Below, piece after piece: positions 1 to 9,052 of a stretch of DNA of 64,000 nucleotides. The notes beneath the pieces were generated by a model. It was not told where the DNA came from and did no database searches. It saw nothing but the letters and a program-made list of their open reading frames with translations. The stretch lies in assembly GCA_000242815.2 (NCBI GenBank), contig AHHB01000016.1:61550-125549 (forward strand). Reading direction: 5' to 3'. This DNA comes from Janthinobacterium lividum PAMC 25724 (GTDB lineage Bacteria; Pseudomonadota; Gammaproteobacteria; Burkholderiales; Burkholderiaceae_D). A program made the translations under genes and the position numbers. Numbering within the stretch: position 1 is the first letter of the stretch; each line of letters starts with the position of its first letter.

Positions 1-1139
1 AGGAAGGGGGCCACCAGCATCGACAGCACCATCGAGGCCAGCACGACCTGCACGACGAACGGGTCCATCAGCTTGATGCCGCCGGCCAGGTTCAGCAGCA
101 CGAAGCCGAACTCGCCCGCCTGCGCCAATCCCAGCCCCGTGCGCAAGGCCACGCCGTTGCTGGACCCGAACAGGCGGGCCAGCCCCGCGATCAGGGCGAA
201 TTTCAGCAGTACCGGGCCGCACAGCAGCAGCAACACTAGCCACCAGTTATCCAAAACCACGCGGATATTGAGTAGCATGCCGACGGTGATGAAGAATAGT
301 CCCAGCAGCACATCGCGGAAGGGCTTGATATCCTCTTCCACCTGGTGCTTGAATTCGGTCTCGGAAATGAGCATGCCGGCAACAAAAGCCCCCAGGGCCA
401 GCGACAGCCCGGCACGTTCCGTGATCCATGCCGCGCCCAGTGTGATCAGCAGCAGGTTGAGCATGAACAATTCTTGCGAGCGACGCTTGACGACGATGGT
501 CAGCCAGCCCCGCACTAGCTTCTGGCCGATGAACAAGAGCAAAATGAGGACGACCAGGGCCTTGCCGCCGGCCCAAACCAGGGTTTCGGCCAAGTTGTCC
601 GAATCGCGTGTGAGGGCGGGAATCAGGATCAGCAGGGGCACCACGGCCAAGTCCTGGAACAGCAAGATGCCGATGATCTTGCGGCCGTGTTCGCTTTCCA
701 GTTCCAGCCGTTCCGTGAGCATTTTCGAGACGATGGCCGTCGATGACATGGCCAGCGCACCGCCCAGGGCGAAGGCGGCTTGCCAGCTCAGGTGAATATA
801 GGCAGACAGGTAGCGCCCGACGAACCAGCCGAAAATGACGGTGGCGACGATGGTGGTGACCACCTGCGCCATGCCGAGCCCGAAAACGATGTGCCGCATG
901 GCGAGAAATTTGGGTAGCGAGAATTCGAGTCCGATGGAAAACATCAGGAAGACAACGCCGAATTCGGCCAGTGTGTGGCTGGCCTCGTTTTCCGCCGCCA
1001 GGCCCAGCGCGTGGGGGCCGATGACGATACCGACGGCCAGGTAGCCCAGCATGGGCGGCAAATGCAGCATTCTGAAAGCGACGACGCCCAGCACGGCGCT
1101 GCCAAGTAACATCAGGGTCAGTTCAAGGGAGGAAAACAT
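1..1139 (-). CDS. CPA2-family monovalent cation:proton antiporter (N-terminal part, runs off window)
   Basis: Read on the minus strand from the ATG at 1137-1139, the frame stays open for about 379 codons to the window edge. It is a polytopic membrane protein with repeated hydrophobic segments typical of Na+/H+ or K+/H+ exchangers of the KefB/YbaL type: an early stretch around GYLAVGIVIGP, then a segment around FLMFSIGLEFSLP, a transporter-core segment around ALAMSSTAIVSK, and GLGLAQAGEFGFVL further on. It would exchange monovalent cations for protons across the inner membrane. The expected cytoplasmic TrkA-N/RCK domain would lie outside the window. AGGGAGGA just upstream of the ATG supports the start. 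It is divergent from kdsD. The exact ion is not readable from the sequence. Confidence 0.85.
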   Translation of the reverse strand, partial: MFSSLELTLMLLGSAVLGVVAFRMLHLPPMLGYLAVGIVIGPHALGLAAENEASHTLAEFGVVFLMFSIGLEFSLPKFLAMRHIVFGLGMAQVVTTIVATVIFGWFVGRYLSAYIHLSWQAAFALGGALAMSSTAIVSKMLTERLELESEHGRKIIGILLFQDLAVVPLLILIPALTRDSDNLAETLVWAGGKALVVLILLLFIGQKLVRGWLTIVVKRRSQELFMLNLLLITLGAAWITERAGLSLALGAFVAGMLISETEFKHQVEEDIKPFRDVLLGLFFITVGMLLNIRVVLDNWWLVLLLLCGPVLLKFALIAGLARLFGSSNGVALRTGLGLAQAGEFGFVLLNLAGGIKLMDPFVVQVVLASMVLSMLVAPF

Positions 1140-1211
1140 GGGTTGCCCGGTGCGGTCAATGGAAATCGTTGTTTGTTGTGACTGGCAAGTTTTTTGCTTT
1201 CCTAATTCGTT

Positions 1212-1217
1212 TATACT
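1212..1217 (+). promoter_or_regulatory. candidate -10 element for the kdsD operon
   Basis: TATACT lies in the 78-111 bp divergent gap, 31 bases before the ATG at 1248. No convincing -35 hexamer is seen at the right distance. If used, transcription would start near 1224, which argues against the TTG at 1218 and the ATG at 1224 as starts. Confidence 0.35.
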
Positions 1218-1247
1218 TTGGGCATGAGTGTAACCCATGAAAAAACA

Positions 1248-2258
1248 ATGCTGAAAGCTTTTGATCGAATTGACATGCAAGCGACCACCGAGCGTGCCGT
1301 CGCGCTCGCCCGCACTACCTTGCAGATCGAGTCCGACGCCATCGTTGCGCTGCGTGAACGCCTGGCCACGGACGATAGCGTGGGCCGTGCCGTGGCGATG
1401 TTGCTTCAATGCAAGGGACGTGTCGTCGTCTCCGGCATCGGCAAGTCCGGCCATATCGCGCGCAAGATTGCCGCCACCCTCGCTTCCACCGGCACGCCAG
1501 CCATGTTCGTGCATCCGGCCGAAGCGGCCCATGGCGACCTGGGCATGGTCACCTCGGAAGATGCTTTTATTGCCATATCGTACTCGGGCGAATCGACCGA
1601 ACTGATGGCCATCATGCCTGTCGTCAAGCGCATGGGAGGCGTGCTCATTTCCATGACGGGCAAGCCGAACTCCAGCCTTGCCCAGCTGGCCGACGTGCAC
1701 CTGGATATTTCTGTTGAGAAAGAGGCCTGTCCGCTAAATCTGGCACCGACGGCCAGCACCACCGTGACCCTGGCCCTGGGCGATGCGATCGCTGTGGCCT
1801 TGCTGGACTTGCGCGGCTTTAAGGAAGACGATTTCGCCCGCTCGCATCCGGGCGGCGCCCTGGGCCGTCGCCTGCTCACGCACGTGCATGACGTGATGCG
1901 CAGCGGCGAACGGGTACCCAAGGTAGCCGTCGACGCTTCCTTGCTGCAGGCGCTGGAAGAGATGACGAAGAAGGGCATGGGCATGACGGCCATCGTCGAT
2001 GCGGATAACCGCCCCGTGGGCGTGTTTACCGATGGCGACTTGCGCCGCATGTTCGAGCGTGTGCAGGATTTCACGCAAGTGGCGATCCGCGACGTCATGC
2101 ATGCGCAGCCGCGCAGCATCGCGCCCGAACGCCTGGCAGTCGACGCCGTGGCCGTGATGGAGCAGTTCCGCATCAACCAGATGCTGGTCGTCGATGCCGA
2201 CGGCAAGCTGGTGGGCGCCCTGCATATCCATGATCTGACGCAAGCGAAGGTGATCTGA
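1248..2258 (+). CDS. kdsD: D-arabinose 5-phosphate isomerase
   Basis: Interconverts ribulose 5-phosphate and arabinose 5-phosphate, the first step of Kdo synthesis for lipopolysaccharide, in the cytoplasm. The N-terminal SIS domain holds the sugar-phosphate motif GIGKSGHIARK and the conserved runs FVHPAEAAHGDLGMV and KEACPLNLAPTASTT; two CBS domains follow (about residues 205-330) with TDGDLRR. The start is uncertain: TTG 1218, ATG 1224, ATG 1248 and ATG 1275 are all in frame and none has a good ribosome site. ATG 1275 gives 327 residues, close to the 328 of the E. coli enzyme as recalled; 1248 is chosen from a candidate promoter just upstream. The stop overlaps the kdsC start (TGATG), so the two are translationally coupled. 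Confidence 0.93.
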   Translation: MLKAFDRIDMQATTERAVALARTTLQIESDAIVALRERLATDDSVGRAVAMLLQCKGRVVVSGIGKSGHIARKIAATLASTGTPAMFVHPAEAAHGDLGMVTSEDAFIAISYSGESTELMAIMPVVKRMGGVLISMTGKPNSSLAQLADVHLDISVEKEACPLNLAPTASTTVTLALGDAIAVALLDLRGFKEDDFARSHPGGALGRRLLTHVHDVMRSGERVPKVAVDASLLQALEEMTKKGMGMTAIVDADNRPVGVFTDGDLRRMFERVQDFTQVAIRDVMHAQPRSIAPERLAVDAVAVMEQFRINQMLVVDADGKLVGALHIHDLTQAKVI

Positions 2259-2791
2259 TGGACAGCGTAGCGGACAACCTGGCGCGCGCGGCCAAAGTCA
2301 AACTGATGATCTTTGACGTCGATGGCGTGCTCACCGACGGCAGCCTGCATTTCGGCCCGGATGGCGAGATGATGAAAACGTTCAATGTGTATGATGGCCT
2401 GGGCATCAAGCTGCTGCAGGAATCGGGCGTGCAGACGGCCATCATCAGTGCGCGCCGCTCGGCCATCACGGCGCGCCGCGCGCAAGACCTGGGCATTACC
2501 CATGTGCACCAGGGCGGTCACGACAAGCTGACGCCATTTCGCGAACTGCTGGCGCTGACTGGCTTGACTGAAGAGCAATGCGGCTACATCGGCGACGATG
2601 TCATCGATGCGCCCATCCTGCGCCGCGTGGGCTTTGCCGTCAGCGTGCCGGGCGGGCGTCCCGAAGTGCAGGGCCTGGCGCACTATGTGACGCAGGCCGG
2701 TGGCGGCCGTGGCGCGGTGCGCGAGATCTGTGAATTCCTGCTGCGTGCCCAGGATAACTACGTGCGCGTCATGGCGCCGTTCCTTGCGTGA
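2258..2791 (+). CDS. kdsC: 3-deoxy-D-manno-octulosonate 8-phosphate phosphatase
   Basis: HAD-superfamily phosphatase that removes phosphate from Kdo 8-phosphate, releasing Kdo for LPS inner core synthesis. The nucleophile motif is MIFDVDGVLTDG near residue 17 (DxDxxxTD), followed by SARRS (motif II), a Lys in HQGGHDKL and GDDVIDAPIL (motif IV, metal binding). At 177 residues it has the usual length of the cap-less KdsC tetramer. It overlaps kdsD by one base and precedes lptC by 45 bases, fitting a Kdo/LPS-transport operon. Confidence 0.95.
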   Translation: MDSVADNLARAAKVKLMIFDVDGVLTDGSLHFGPDGEMMKTFNVYDGLGIKLLQESGVQTAIISARRSAITARRAQDLGITHVHQGGHDKLTPFRELLALTGLTEEQCGYIGDDVIDAPILRRVGFAVSVPGGRPEVQGLAHYVTQAGGGRGAVREICEFLLRAQDNYVRVMAPFLA

Positions 2792-2836
2792 GGCGCATCG
2801 CCTCGCCGCCAGTGATATTTGAAAGAGTGAAACCCT

Positions 2837-3448
2837 ATGCGTAAGCCAGGAGGCGCCCATCGCTGGCGCATGATTTTTACCTTGCTGGGGGCCATCATCT
2901 TTGCGCTGGGCAGCTTTTGGCTGCTGGCGGTGATGAACAAGAATGCCCAAGACATCTCGGCTAGCAAGCATCTGGACGAGCCAGACTATTTCATCACCAA
3001 TTTCAGCATGGTGCGCATGGACTTGACGGGCAAGCCCAGCTATATCGTGTCGGGCAGCAAGCTCACGCATTATCCGCTGGACGATTCATCCGATATCGAC
3101 CAGCCTTTCGTGCGCAAGCTGTCGCCAGGCATGCCGCCGCTCAATATGCATGCGGAACTGGCGCATATCGACCAGGACAACACCCGGCTGCAACTGCACC
3201 GCAATGTCGTGATCGATCGCGTGGCCAGTGCGAAGGCGCAGCACCTGAGGATCGAGACGGAAGCGCTGACGGTGTTCCCGGATGAGGAAAGAATGGAAAC
3301 GGACGTGCCTGTCGACATTCTGACGGGCAGCTCGCGCATCAATGGCGTAGGCATGCGAGCCAATAACGCCACCGGCGTGGTGGAAGTGCACAATGCCCTG
3401 CGCATAGTGCTGCCGCCGAAACCGCACCCGGCCGCAGCGCCAAAATGA
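2837..3448 (+). CDS. lptC: LPS export ABC transporter periplasmic protein LptC
   Basis: Bitopic inner-membrane protein (203 residues) linking the LptBFG transporter to periplasmic LptA for LPS transport. A short basic N-terminus (MRKPGGAHRWR) precedes one membrane helix at about residues 11-32 (IFTLLGAIIFALGSFWLLAVM), then the beta-jellyroll region of the LptC/DUF1239 family with DYFITNFSMVRMDLTGKPSYIVSGSKLTHYPLDDSSDI. AAAGAG upstream supports the ATG. It sits between kdsC and lptA, the order usual in proteobacteria. Confidence 0.92.
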   Translation: MRKPGGAHRWRMIFTLLGAIIFALGSFWLLAVMNKNAQDISASKHLDEPDYFITNFSMVRMDLTGKPSYIVSGSKLTHYPLDDSSDIDQPFVRKLSPGMPPLNMHAELAHIDQDNTRLQLHRNVVIDRVASAKAQHLRIETEALTVFPDEERMETDVPVDILTGSSRINGVGMRANNATGVVEVHNALRIVLPPKPHPAAAPK

Positions 3449-3473
3449 AAGAATGAAACAAGGAAACCATATT

Positions 3474-4055
3474 ATGAAGAAGATCTTGCTGTTGAGCCTA
3501 TTTTCCCTGGCCGTCATGGGCGCAGCGCATGCCGAGAAGGCCGATTCCGAGAAGGAAGCCGTCATCACGGCACGTAGCGGTCACGTCGATGACGTCAAGC
3601 AGGTTCGTACCCTGACGGGCGACGTCGTGCTGGTCAAGGGGAGCTTGATCATGAAGGCGGGCCGGGCCCTGATCACGGAAGATCCGCAAGGCTACCAGTT
3701 CATTACTTTCTGGGCTGATCCTGGCAAGCTGGCCACCTTCCGCCAGAAGCGCGATGGCGCGGGCGACCTGTGGGTCGAAGGCGAAGCTGAGCGCGTGGAA
3801 TACGACAACAAGACGGAAGTAGTGAAACTGTTTTCCAATGCCAAGGTGACGCGCCTGGAAGGCAAGAAGCCGACCGATGTGGCCAATGGCGCCTTCATCT
3901 CGTATGACAGCCGCAAGGAAGAATTTGCGATGGAAAATTCCAACAGCGGCACCAGCACACCGGATGGCGGCAGCGTGCGCATGGTGATCCAGCCAAAGAC
4001 CAAGGCAGCGGCGGCGGAGAAAGCGCCAGCGACGCCTGCGCCAGGAAAGAAATAA
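3474..4055 (+). CDS. lptA: LPS transport periplasmic protein LptA
   Basis: Periplasmic bridge protein of the OstA-like family that carries LPS between LptC and outer-membrane LptD. A frame-matched ATG at 3453 exists, but AAGGAAA at 3459-3465 is well placed for the ATG at 3474, which also gives a clean signal peptide ([16 protein letters not shown], cut after AHA). The mature part has the OstA fold signature: [27 protein letters not shown], later [24 protein letters not shown]. The C-terminus is an Ala/Pro/Lys-rich tail. The stop overlaps the lptB start (TAATG). Confidence 0.92.
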   Translation: MKKILLLSLFSLAVMGAAHAEKADSEKEAVITARSGHVDDVKQVRTLTGDVVLVKGSLIMKAGRALITEDPQGYQFITFWADPGKLATFRQKRDGAGDLWVEGEAERVEYDNKTEVVKLFSNAKVTRLEGKKPTDVANGAFISYDSRKEEFAMENSNSGTSTPDGGSVRMVIQPKTKAAAAEKAPATPAPGKK

Positions 4056-4810
4056 TGGACAATACACGTTGCGGCAGTACCCTGATCGTTCGCGGGCTGC
4101 AAAAATCCTATGGCAAGCGGCAAGTCGTGCACGACGTCTCGCTGCAAGTCGAATGCGGCGAAGTGGTCGGGCTATTGGGGCCGAACGGTGCCGGCAAGAC
4201 CACCTCGTTCTACATGATCGTCGGCCTGGTGCCATCGGATGGCGGCAGCATCGATATCAGCGGCGTGGACATTTCCCGCCTGCCGATACACCGCCGCGCG
4301 CAGATGGGCCTGTCGTATCTGCCGCAGGAAGCGTCCGTATTTCGCAAGCTGACGGTGGAAGACAATATCCGTGCCGTGCTGGAAATCCAGACCGTCGAAG
4401 GCCGCCCTCTGAAGAAGGCCGAGATCGAGGAACGCCTCGATAAATTGCTGGCGGACTTGCAGATTGAAAAGTTGCGTGAGAACCCGGCGCTGTCGCTCTC
4501 GGGCGGTGAGCGGCGCCGCGTGGAAATCGCCCGCGCGCTCGCTACCGATCCGCGTTTCGTGCTGCTCGACGAGCCGTTCGCCGGTGTCGACCCCATCGCC
4601 GTGATCGAAATCCAGCGTATCGTGCGCTTCTTGAAGGAGCGTAATATCGGCGTCCTGATCACCGATCATAATGTGCGCGAGACGCTGGGTATCTGCGACC
4701 GTGCCTACATCATCAACCAGGGCTCGGTACTGGCGTCGGGACGCCCCGACGACATCATCGCGAACGAGTCGGTACGCCGGGTCTATCTGGGCGAACACTT
4801 CCGCATGTGA
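4055..4810 (+). CDS. lptB: LPS export ABC transporter ATP-binding protein
   Basis: Cytoplasmic ATPase that powers LPS extraction by LptFG. Walker A is GPNGAGKTT (about residues 39-47), the Q-loop is in YLPQEASVF, the ABC signature is [15 protein letters not shown], Walker B is [13 protein letters not shown] and the switch His is in [10 protein letters not shown]. The length (251) is a little above the usual 241 because of a short N-terminal extension. lptF/lptG are not in the window, as is common for these split loci. Four bases separate its stop from the rpoN start. Confidence 0.96.
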   Translation: MDNTRCGSTLIVRGLQKSYGKRQVVHDVSLQVECGEVVGLLGPNGAGKTTSFYMIVGLVPSDGGSIDISGVDISRLPIHRRAQMGLSYLPQEASVFRKLTVEDNIRAVLEIQTVEGRPLKKAEIEERLDKLLADLQIEKLRENPALSLSGGERRRVEIARALATDPRFVLLDEPFAGVDPIAVIEIQRIVRFLKERNIGVLITDHNVRETLGICDRAYIINQGSVLASGRPDDIIANESVRRVYLGEHFRM

Positions 4811-4814
4811 GCCA

Positions 4815-6293
4815 ATGAAACAATCATTGCAGCTGCGCACTTCGCAGCACTTGGCACTGACGCCGCAGTTGCAGCAATCGATACGCCTGTTGCAATTGTC
4901 TACGCTGGAATTACACCAGGAGCTCGAGCAACTGCTGACGGACAATCCCTTGCTCGAGCGCCTCGACGATCCGCTCGACCGTTCGCTGCGCCTGCTGTCC
5001 GATGGCGCCTTGAGTTCCACGGCCGCGCCGGCCGAAGCGCCGCCCCAGCCTCCAAGCCAGGAGGCACCCACCGCGCCGGTCGAAGCGGAAACCTTTGACG
5101 GCGAGGCCAGCGACAGCCCTGCCGCTGGAGACGCCGGTGACAGCGACTGGAGCGAGGCGAACCGGGGCAAGGCACCCGACGACGAAGATTCCCGCCCGCA
5201 GCTCGAAGCCCATCACTGTACCCTGCGCGAGCACTTGATGGAGCAGATGCGCGTGACGGTGCTCGAATTGCGCGACCGCGCGCTCGTTGAGCTGATCATC
5301 GATGCACTCGATGACAATGGCTACCTGGAAGAATCGCTCGACGACATCCTGGCGCGCCTGCCGGAAGAGCTGGAAATCGACGCCGACGAGATGCGCACGG
5401 CCTTGTCGCTGTTGCAAAGTTTCGATCCGCCCGGCGTGGGCGCGCGTAATGCGTCGGAGTGCCTGGCACTGCAAATCAGGCGCTTGCCGCACATCGCCAT
5501 GGTGACGCGGCGCATGGCCCTGGTGATCGTGGAAAAGCACTTGGCCTGGTTTGCCCAGCGCGATTTCAATAAGCTGAAAAAAGCCCTCAATTGCGATGAT
5601 GAAGACTTGCGCGAAGCGCAGACGGTGATTCGCCAGTGCAATCCGCATCCGGGCGCCGTGTTCGCCTCTGACGTGTCCGATTACGTGGTGCCCGACGTCG
5701 TCGTCAAGCGCGCGCGCAATGGTTGGCAAGTCACCCTGAACAACGACGTCATGCCGCGCCTGCGCGTGAACGCCATGTACGCCAACTTGCTCAAGCAGGG
5801 CAAGGGCGAGGGCGCCATGGGCGCACAGTTGCAGGAAGCCAAGTGGCTGATCAAGAATATGCGCCAGCGTTTCGACACGATCTTGCGCGTGGCGCAGGCG
5901 ATAGTAGAAAGACAAAAGAACTTTTTTTCGCATGGGGCCGTTGCCATGCGTCCCCTTGTACTCCGTGAAATAGCTGATACACTGGGATTACACGAGAGTA
6001 CTATCTCGCGGGTAACAACCCAAAAGTACATGCTGACCCCGCATGGCATGTTTGAGTTGAAATATTTCTTTGGTAGCCACGTCGCCACCGAAGCGGGGGG
6101 CGAAGCATCATCGACGGCGATACGGGCATTGATCGTGCAACTGACAGGAGCAGAAGACCCTAAAAATCCTTTATCCGACAGTAAGATTGCGGACATGCTG
6201 GGCGAGCAAGGCATGGTGATTGCGCGACGTACTGTTGCCAAATACCGGGAAGCGTTGAAAATTCCGCCAGTGAGTCTGCGTAAGTGTTTGTAA
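4815..6293 (+). CDS. rpoN: RNA polymerase sigma-54 factor
   Basis: Alternative sigma factor for enhancer-dependent promoters (-24/-12). The ATG at 4815 opens region I, the Gln/Leu-rich activator-responsive segment ([20 protein letters not shown], then [22 protein letters not shown]). An acidic, Pro-rich region II spans about residues 65-130. The core-binding and DNA-binding parts follow, with the helix-turn-helix area [19 protein letters not shown] and the diagnostic RpoN box [10 protein letters not shown] near the C-terminus. Length is 492 residues. The frame is open further upstream inside lptB, but region I fixes the start. Its position after lptB and before hpf is the classical arrangement. 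Confidence 0.96.
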   Translation: MKQSLQLRTSQHLALTPQLQQSIRLLQLSTLELHQELEQLLTDNPLLERLDDPLDRSLRLLSDGALSSTAAPAEAPPQPPSQEAPTAPVEAETFDGEASDSPAAGDAGDSDWSEANRGKAPDDEDSRPQLEAHHCTLREHLMEQMRVTVLELRDRALVELIIDALDDNGYLEESLDDILARLPEELEIDADEMRTALSLLQSFDPPGVGARNASECLALQIRRLPHIAMVTRRMALVIVEKHLAWFAQRDFNKLKKALNCDDEDLREAQTVIRQCNPHPGAVFASDVSDYVVPDVVVKRARNGWQVTLNNDVMPRLRVNAMYANLLKQGKGEGAMGAQLQEAKWLIKNMRQRFDTILRVAQAIVERQKNFFSHGAVAMRPLVLREIADTLGLHESTISRVTTQKYMLTPHGMFELKYFFGSHVATEAGGEASSTAIRALIVQLTGAEDPKNPLSDSKIADMLGEQGMVIARRTVAKYREALKIPPVSLRKCL

Positions 6294-6362
6294 GTTTTTT
6301 TCGGTTCCTCTGCGGGCCGGATAGGATGGACCGCACGAACCCGATCATCTTTAGGAGTGTGT

Positions 6363-6722
6363 ATGAATCTCACCATCAGCGGACATCATCTCGAAGTGAC
6401 ACCAGCCATCCGTGAATACGTACAAACGAAGCTGGAGCGCGTGAAACGGCATTTCGATCAAGTTATCGATATTGCCGTGATACTGACCGTGGATAACCTC
6501 AAAGAGAAAGAAAAACGTCAAAAGGCCGAAGTGAACCTGCGTATGAGTGGCAAAACCGTCTATGTGGAAAGCCTGGCGCAAGACCTGTATGCCGCAATCG
6601 ATATGCTGATCGACAAGCTGGACAGGCAAGTGATGAAGTACAAAACCAAAGTGCAAGGGCACGGTAAAGAGGCGATCAAGCATCTGCCAGACAACTCGGA
6701 CGAAGAAATCGCCGCCGCTTAA
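6363..6722 (+). CDS. hpf: ribosome hibernation promoting factor
   Basis: Binds the 30S subunit decoding region and promotes inactive ribosome dimers in stationary phase. It carries the S30AE fold ([21 protein letters not shown], then [21 protein letters not shown], and a basic [15 protein letters not shown]). At 119 residues it is the short form without the C-terminal dimerisation domain of long HPF. AGGAG at 6353-6357 selects ATG 6363 over the GTG at 6357. It closes the kdsD-to-hpf run and is followed directly by a terminator. Confidence 0.93.
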   Translation: MNLTISGHHLEVTPAIREYVQTKLERVKRHFDQVIDIAVILTVDNLKEKEKRQKAEVNLRMSGKTVYVESLAQDLYAAIDMLIDKLDRQVMKYKTKVQGHGKEAIKHLPDNSDEEIAAA

Positions 6723-6756
6723 GCGGCCCGCGACTTCCAAACGGTTGTGATCAACT

Positions 6757-6781
6757 AAGGGCGCACATTGCGCCCTTTTTT
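6757..6781 (+). terminator. Rho-independent terminator after hpf
   Basis: A nine-base-pair stem (AAGGGCGCA, loop CAT, TGCGCCCTT) runs into six T residues. It ends the kds-lpt-rpoN-hpf run; the next gene, rapZ, converges on it. The 255 bases between here and the rapZ stop show no credible gene. Confidence 0.85.
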
Positions 6782-7036
6782 GCGCCTGTCGCCCTTGTCG
6801 GGCTACCATCATGGGAGCGAAAAGTTCCGTCCGAAGACGCTAGAATGTGTGCACTTTGACTTCTTTCCTGCCTGGCGGGCCTGCTGGCTCGCATCTGCAT
6901 TAAGAATACCGGATCACAGCATGGCGAGCGGCAGGAAAAGGTGTTGGAGTAGCGCAACTTCGCCTGGCACTGCGCGGCCCAGGCGGTGAACGTTGCCCGC
7001 TACCTGCGCCGATGCGCAACAGATTTTATGCGCGTC

Positions 7037-7900
7037 TTACCCACGTTCGCGATGTCGCAAGACGACGCGCTCGTTCGGGCTGAAATACTGTGCCAGCCGT
7101 TCCGCCATGTACACCGAGCGATGCTGGCCACCTGTACAGCCGAGTGCCACGGTCAGGTAGCTGCGGTTGTCGGACTTAAAGGATGGCAACCATTTTTCGA
7201 TGAAGGCGCGGATGTCGGCCAGCAGTTCCAGCGCGCTGGGCTGTGCGTCGAGGAAGGCGATCACGGGTGCATCGCGTCCGTCGAGCGGGCGCAGCGTCAG
7301 GTCGTAATAAGGATTGGGCAAGGCCCGCACGTCGAAGACGAAATCGGCGTCCAGCGGCACGCCCAGCTTGAAGGCGAAGGATTCGAAGAACAGGGTCAGC
7401 GGCGCGCGTTCCGAGGCGACGATATCCTTGACCCAGGCGCGTAACTTGTTGGCGCTCAGCTCTGAGGTATCGATTACATGGCCCAGCTGTTCGATGGCAG
7501 ACAGGCGTTCGCGCTCTTCAGAGATGCATTCGATCAGGGTGCGGCGGCTGGCTGGATTCTGATTCGGACGCAATTCGTGCGACAGCGGATGGCTGCGCCG
7601 CGTTTCCGAGAAGCGCGCTACCAGCGAATGCGTGGTAGCCGTGAGGAACATGACCTTGACGTCGTGCCCCTGGTCGCGCAGCAGGGTGACATTGTGCGGC
7701 AGGCTGGTCAGCGACTCTGCGCTGCGCGCATCGACGGCGACGGCCAGTTGTGATGCGCCTTCGTCGAGCAGCGTTTGCACCAGGCTGGGCAGCAATGCCG
7801 GTGGCAGGTTGTCGACACAGTAGTAGCCGGTATCTTCCAGCACATTGAGTGCGACGGATTTACCGGAGCCGGATATTCCGGTGATAAGGACGATATGCAT
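7037..7900 (-). CDS. rapZ: RNase adapter protein RapZ (nucleotide-binding)
   Basis: In enterobacteria RapZ binds the sRNAs GlmY/GlmZ and steers RNase E to GlmZ, setting glucosamine-6-phosphate synthase levels. Here an N-terminal P-loop is clear: GISGSGKS right after the start, then DNLPPALLP and a KVMFLTA strand. The C-terminal half has [17 protein letters not shown], the conserved motif of the RNA/signal-binding domain. A TTG at 7915 extends the frame by five residues, but the ATG at 7900 gives the family start [11 protein letters not shown] and 288 residues. No glmY/glmZ is visible nearby. It is last of a ptsN-hprK-rapZ series. Confidence 0.95.
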   Translation of the reverse strand: MHIVLITGISGSGKSVALNVLEDTGYYCVDNLPPALLPSLVQTLLDEGASQLAVAVDARSAESLTSLPHNVTLLRDQGHDVKVMFLTATTHSLVARFSETRRSHPLSHELRPNQNPASRRTLIECISEERERLSAIEQLGHVIDTSELSANKLRAWVKDIVASERAPLTLFFESFAFKLGVPLDADFVFDVRALPNPYYDLTLRPLDGRDAPVIAFLDAQPSALELLADIRAFIEKWLPSFKSDNRSYLTVALGCTGGQHRSVYMAERLAQYFSPNERVVLRHRERG

Positions 7901-7983
7901 AACCCGATCATACAATAAAGATCGGCATGGCGCCCCCGAGGCAACTCTCTTTACAAATTATTGCAATGTCATATGTGTATTTC

Positions 7984-8079
7984 GTAGGTCGGCTTAGCGC
8001 AAAGCGCGTAAGCCGACACCACCTTGGGCGTCAACAATGTCGTCGGATTACGCGGGGCTTTGCCCCGCTAATCCGACCT
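7984..8079 (+). repeat. pair of inverted REP-like palindromes
   Basis: Two related palindromes lie head to head between rapZ and hprK. The first (7988-8017) has arms GTCGGCTTAGCGC and GCGCGTAAGCCGAC around AAA. The second (8042-8077) has GTCGGATTA and TAATCCGAC enclosing GCGGGGC/GCCCCGC. The core GTAGGTCGG-TTA-GCG and its mirror make this look like a BIME-type repeat pair. The second hairpin starts three to five bases beyond the restored hprK stop and could protect or end its transcript. Confidence 0.75.
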
Positions 8080-8081
8080 TG

Positions 8082-9016
8082 TTAATCGCCGCTCATTGCC
8101 AATCTCTGCCGCTCCATGAACTCTTGCAAGGTATCGATGCCGCGCAGTTGCAAGATGGTATTGCGCACGGCCGCTTCCAGTAGCACGGCGATGTTGCGGC
8201 CGGCGGCGACGGGGATGACAACCTTGCGCACGGGCAAGCCGAGCACGTCTTCCGTGGGGAACAGGAAAGGCAGGCGCTCGACTTCTTCTTCCAGCGCGTG
8301 CGGCGCACCAGATGTACGATCAGTTTCAAGCGCATCTTGCGGCGCACGGCTGTTTCGCCAAAGATGGCCTTGATATCGAGCAAGCCCAGGCCGCGCACTT
8401 CCAGCAGGTTTTGCAGCAGGGGCGGGCAGCGGCCTTCGATCATGTTCGGCGCGATGCGCGAAAATTCCACGGCGTCATCGGCCACCAGACCGTGGCTGCG
8501 CGAAATCAGTTCCAGGCCCAGCTCGCTCTTGCCCAGGCCCGAGTCGCCCGTGATCAGCACGCCCACGCCCAGCACGTCCATGAACACGCCATGCATGATG
8601 ATGCGCTGCGCTAGCTTTTTCGACAGGTAGACGCGCAGGAAGTCGATCACTTGCGCGGCCGGCAGCGGGGTCGAGAACAGGGGAATGTTTTGCTCGTCGC
8701 AGATGGCGAGGATATCGGGTGGCGTTTCCAGGCCTTGCGCAATGATCAGCGCCGGTGGACCGCCAGCGATCAGTTCGCCAATGACGTGGGTGCGCGTGTT
8801 GACCTTCAGGCGCTGATAGTAATTGATTTCCTGATGACCAAAGACCTGGATGCGGCCCGGATGGATCAGGTTCAAGTGGCCCACCTGGTCGGCAGCCGAG
8901 GAGACATCGCCCGAGATCAGGCGTTCGCCGCCGGGAAAGCCGGCGAACCAGCCCAGTTGCAGACTTTCACGATTATCGTCGTACAGGCGTTGTATCGTCA
9001 GTGGCGTTTGCAACAT
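8082..9016 (-). CDS. hprK: HPr kinase/phosphorylase, apparent -1 frameshift in the C-terminal part
   Basis: Phosphorylates and dephosphorylates a regulatory serine of HPr-like PTS proteins. The N-terminal domain (about 1-130) and the catalytic P-loop GDSGLGKSE are intact, as is the family run [24 protein letters not shown] followed by [10 protein letters not shown]. Directly after that the frame turns into a Ser/Cys/Pro-rich sequence and stops at 8093. Skipping one base near 8296 restores the expected [13 protein letters not shown], then [17 protein letters not shown] and [20 protein letters not shown], with a stop at 8082-8084. So one G/C appears lost on the minus strand. As written the product is 307 residues with about 70 wrong residues at its C-terminus. 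It could be a true mutation or a base-call error. Confidence 0.88.
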
Positions 9017-9052
9017 GGCAGTCTTCTTCAGGAGTGGAGGAATACCTGAAGT

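Noticed and set aside
1406..3070. 554-residue open frame on the minus strand
   Set aside because: It lies opposite kdsD, kdsC and lptC, has His/Arg-rich composition typical of the complement of high-GC genes and no family motif.
6768..6989. small plus-strand frame after the hpf terminator
   Set aside because: It starts inside the terminator stem, has no ribosome site and no recognisable sequence.
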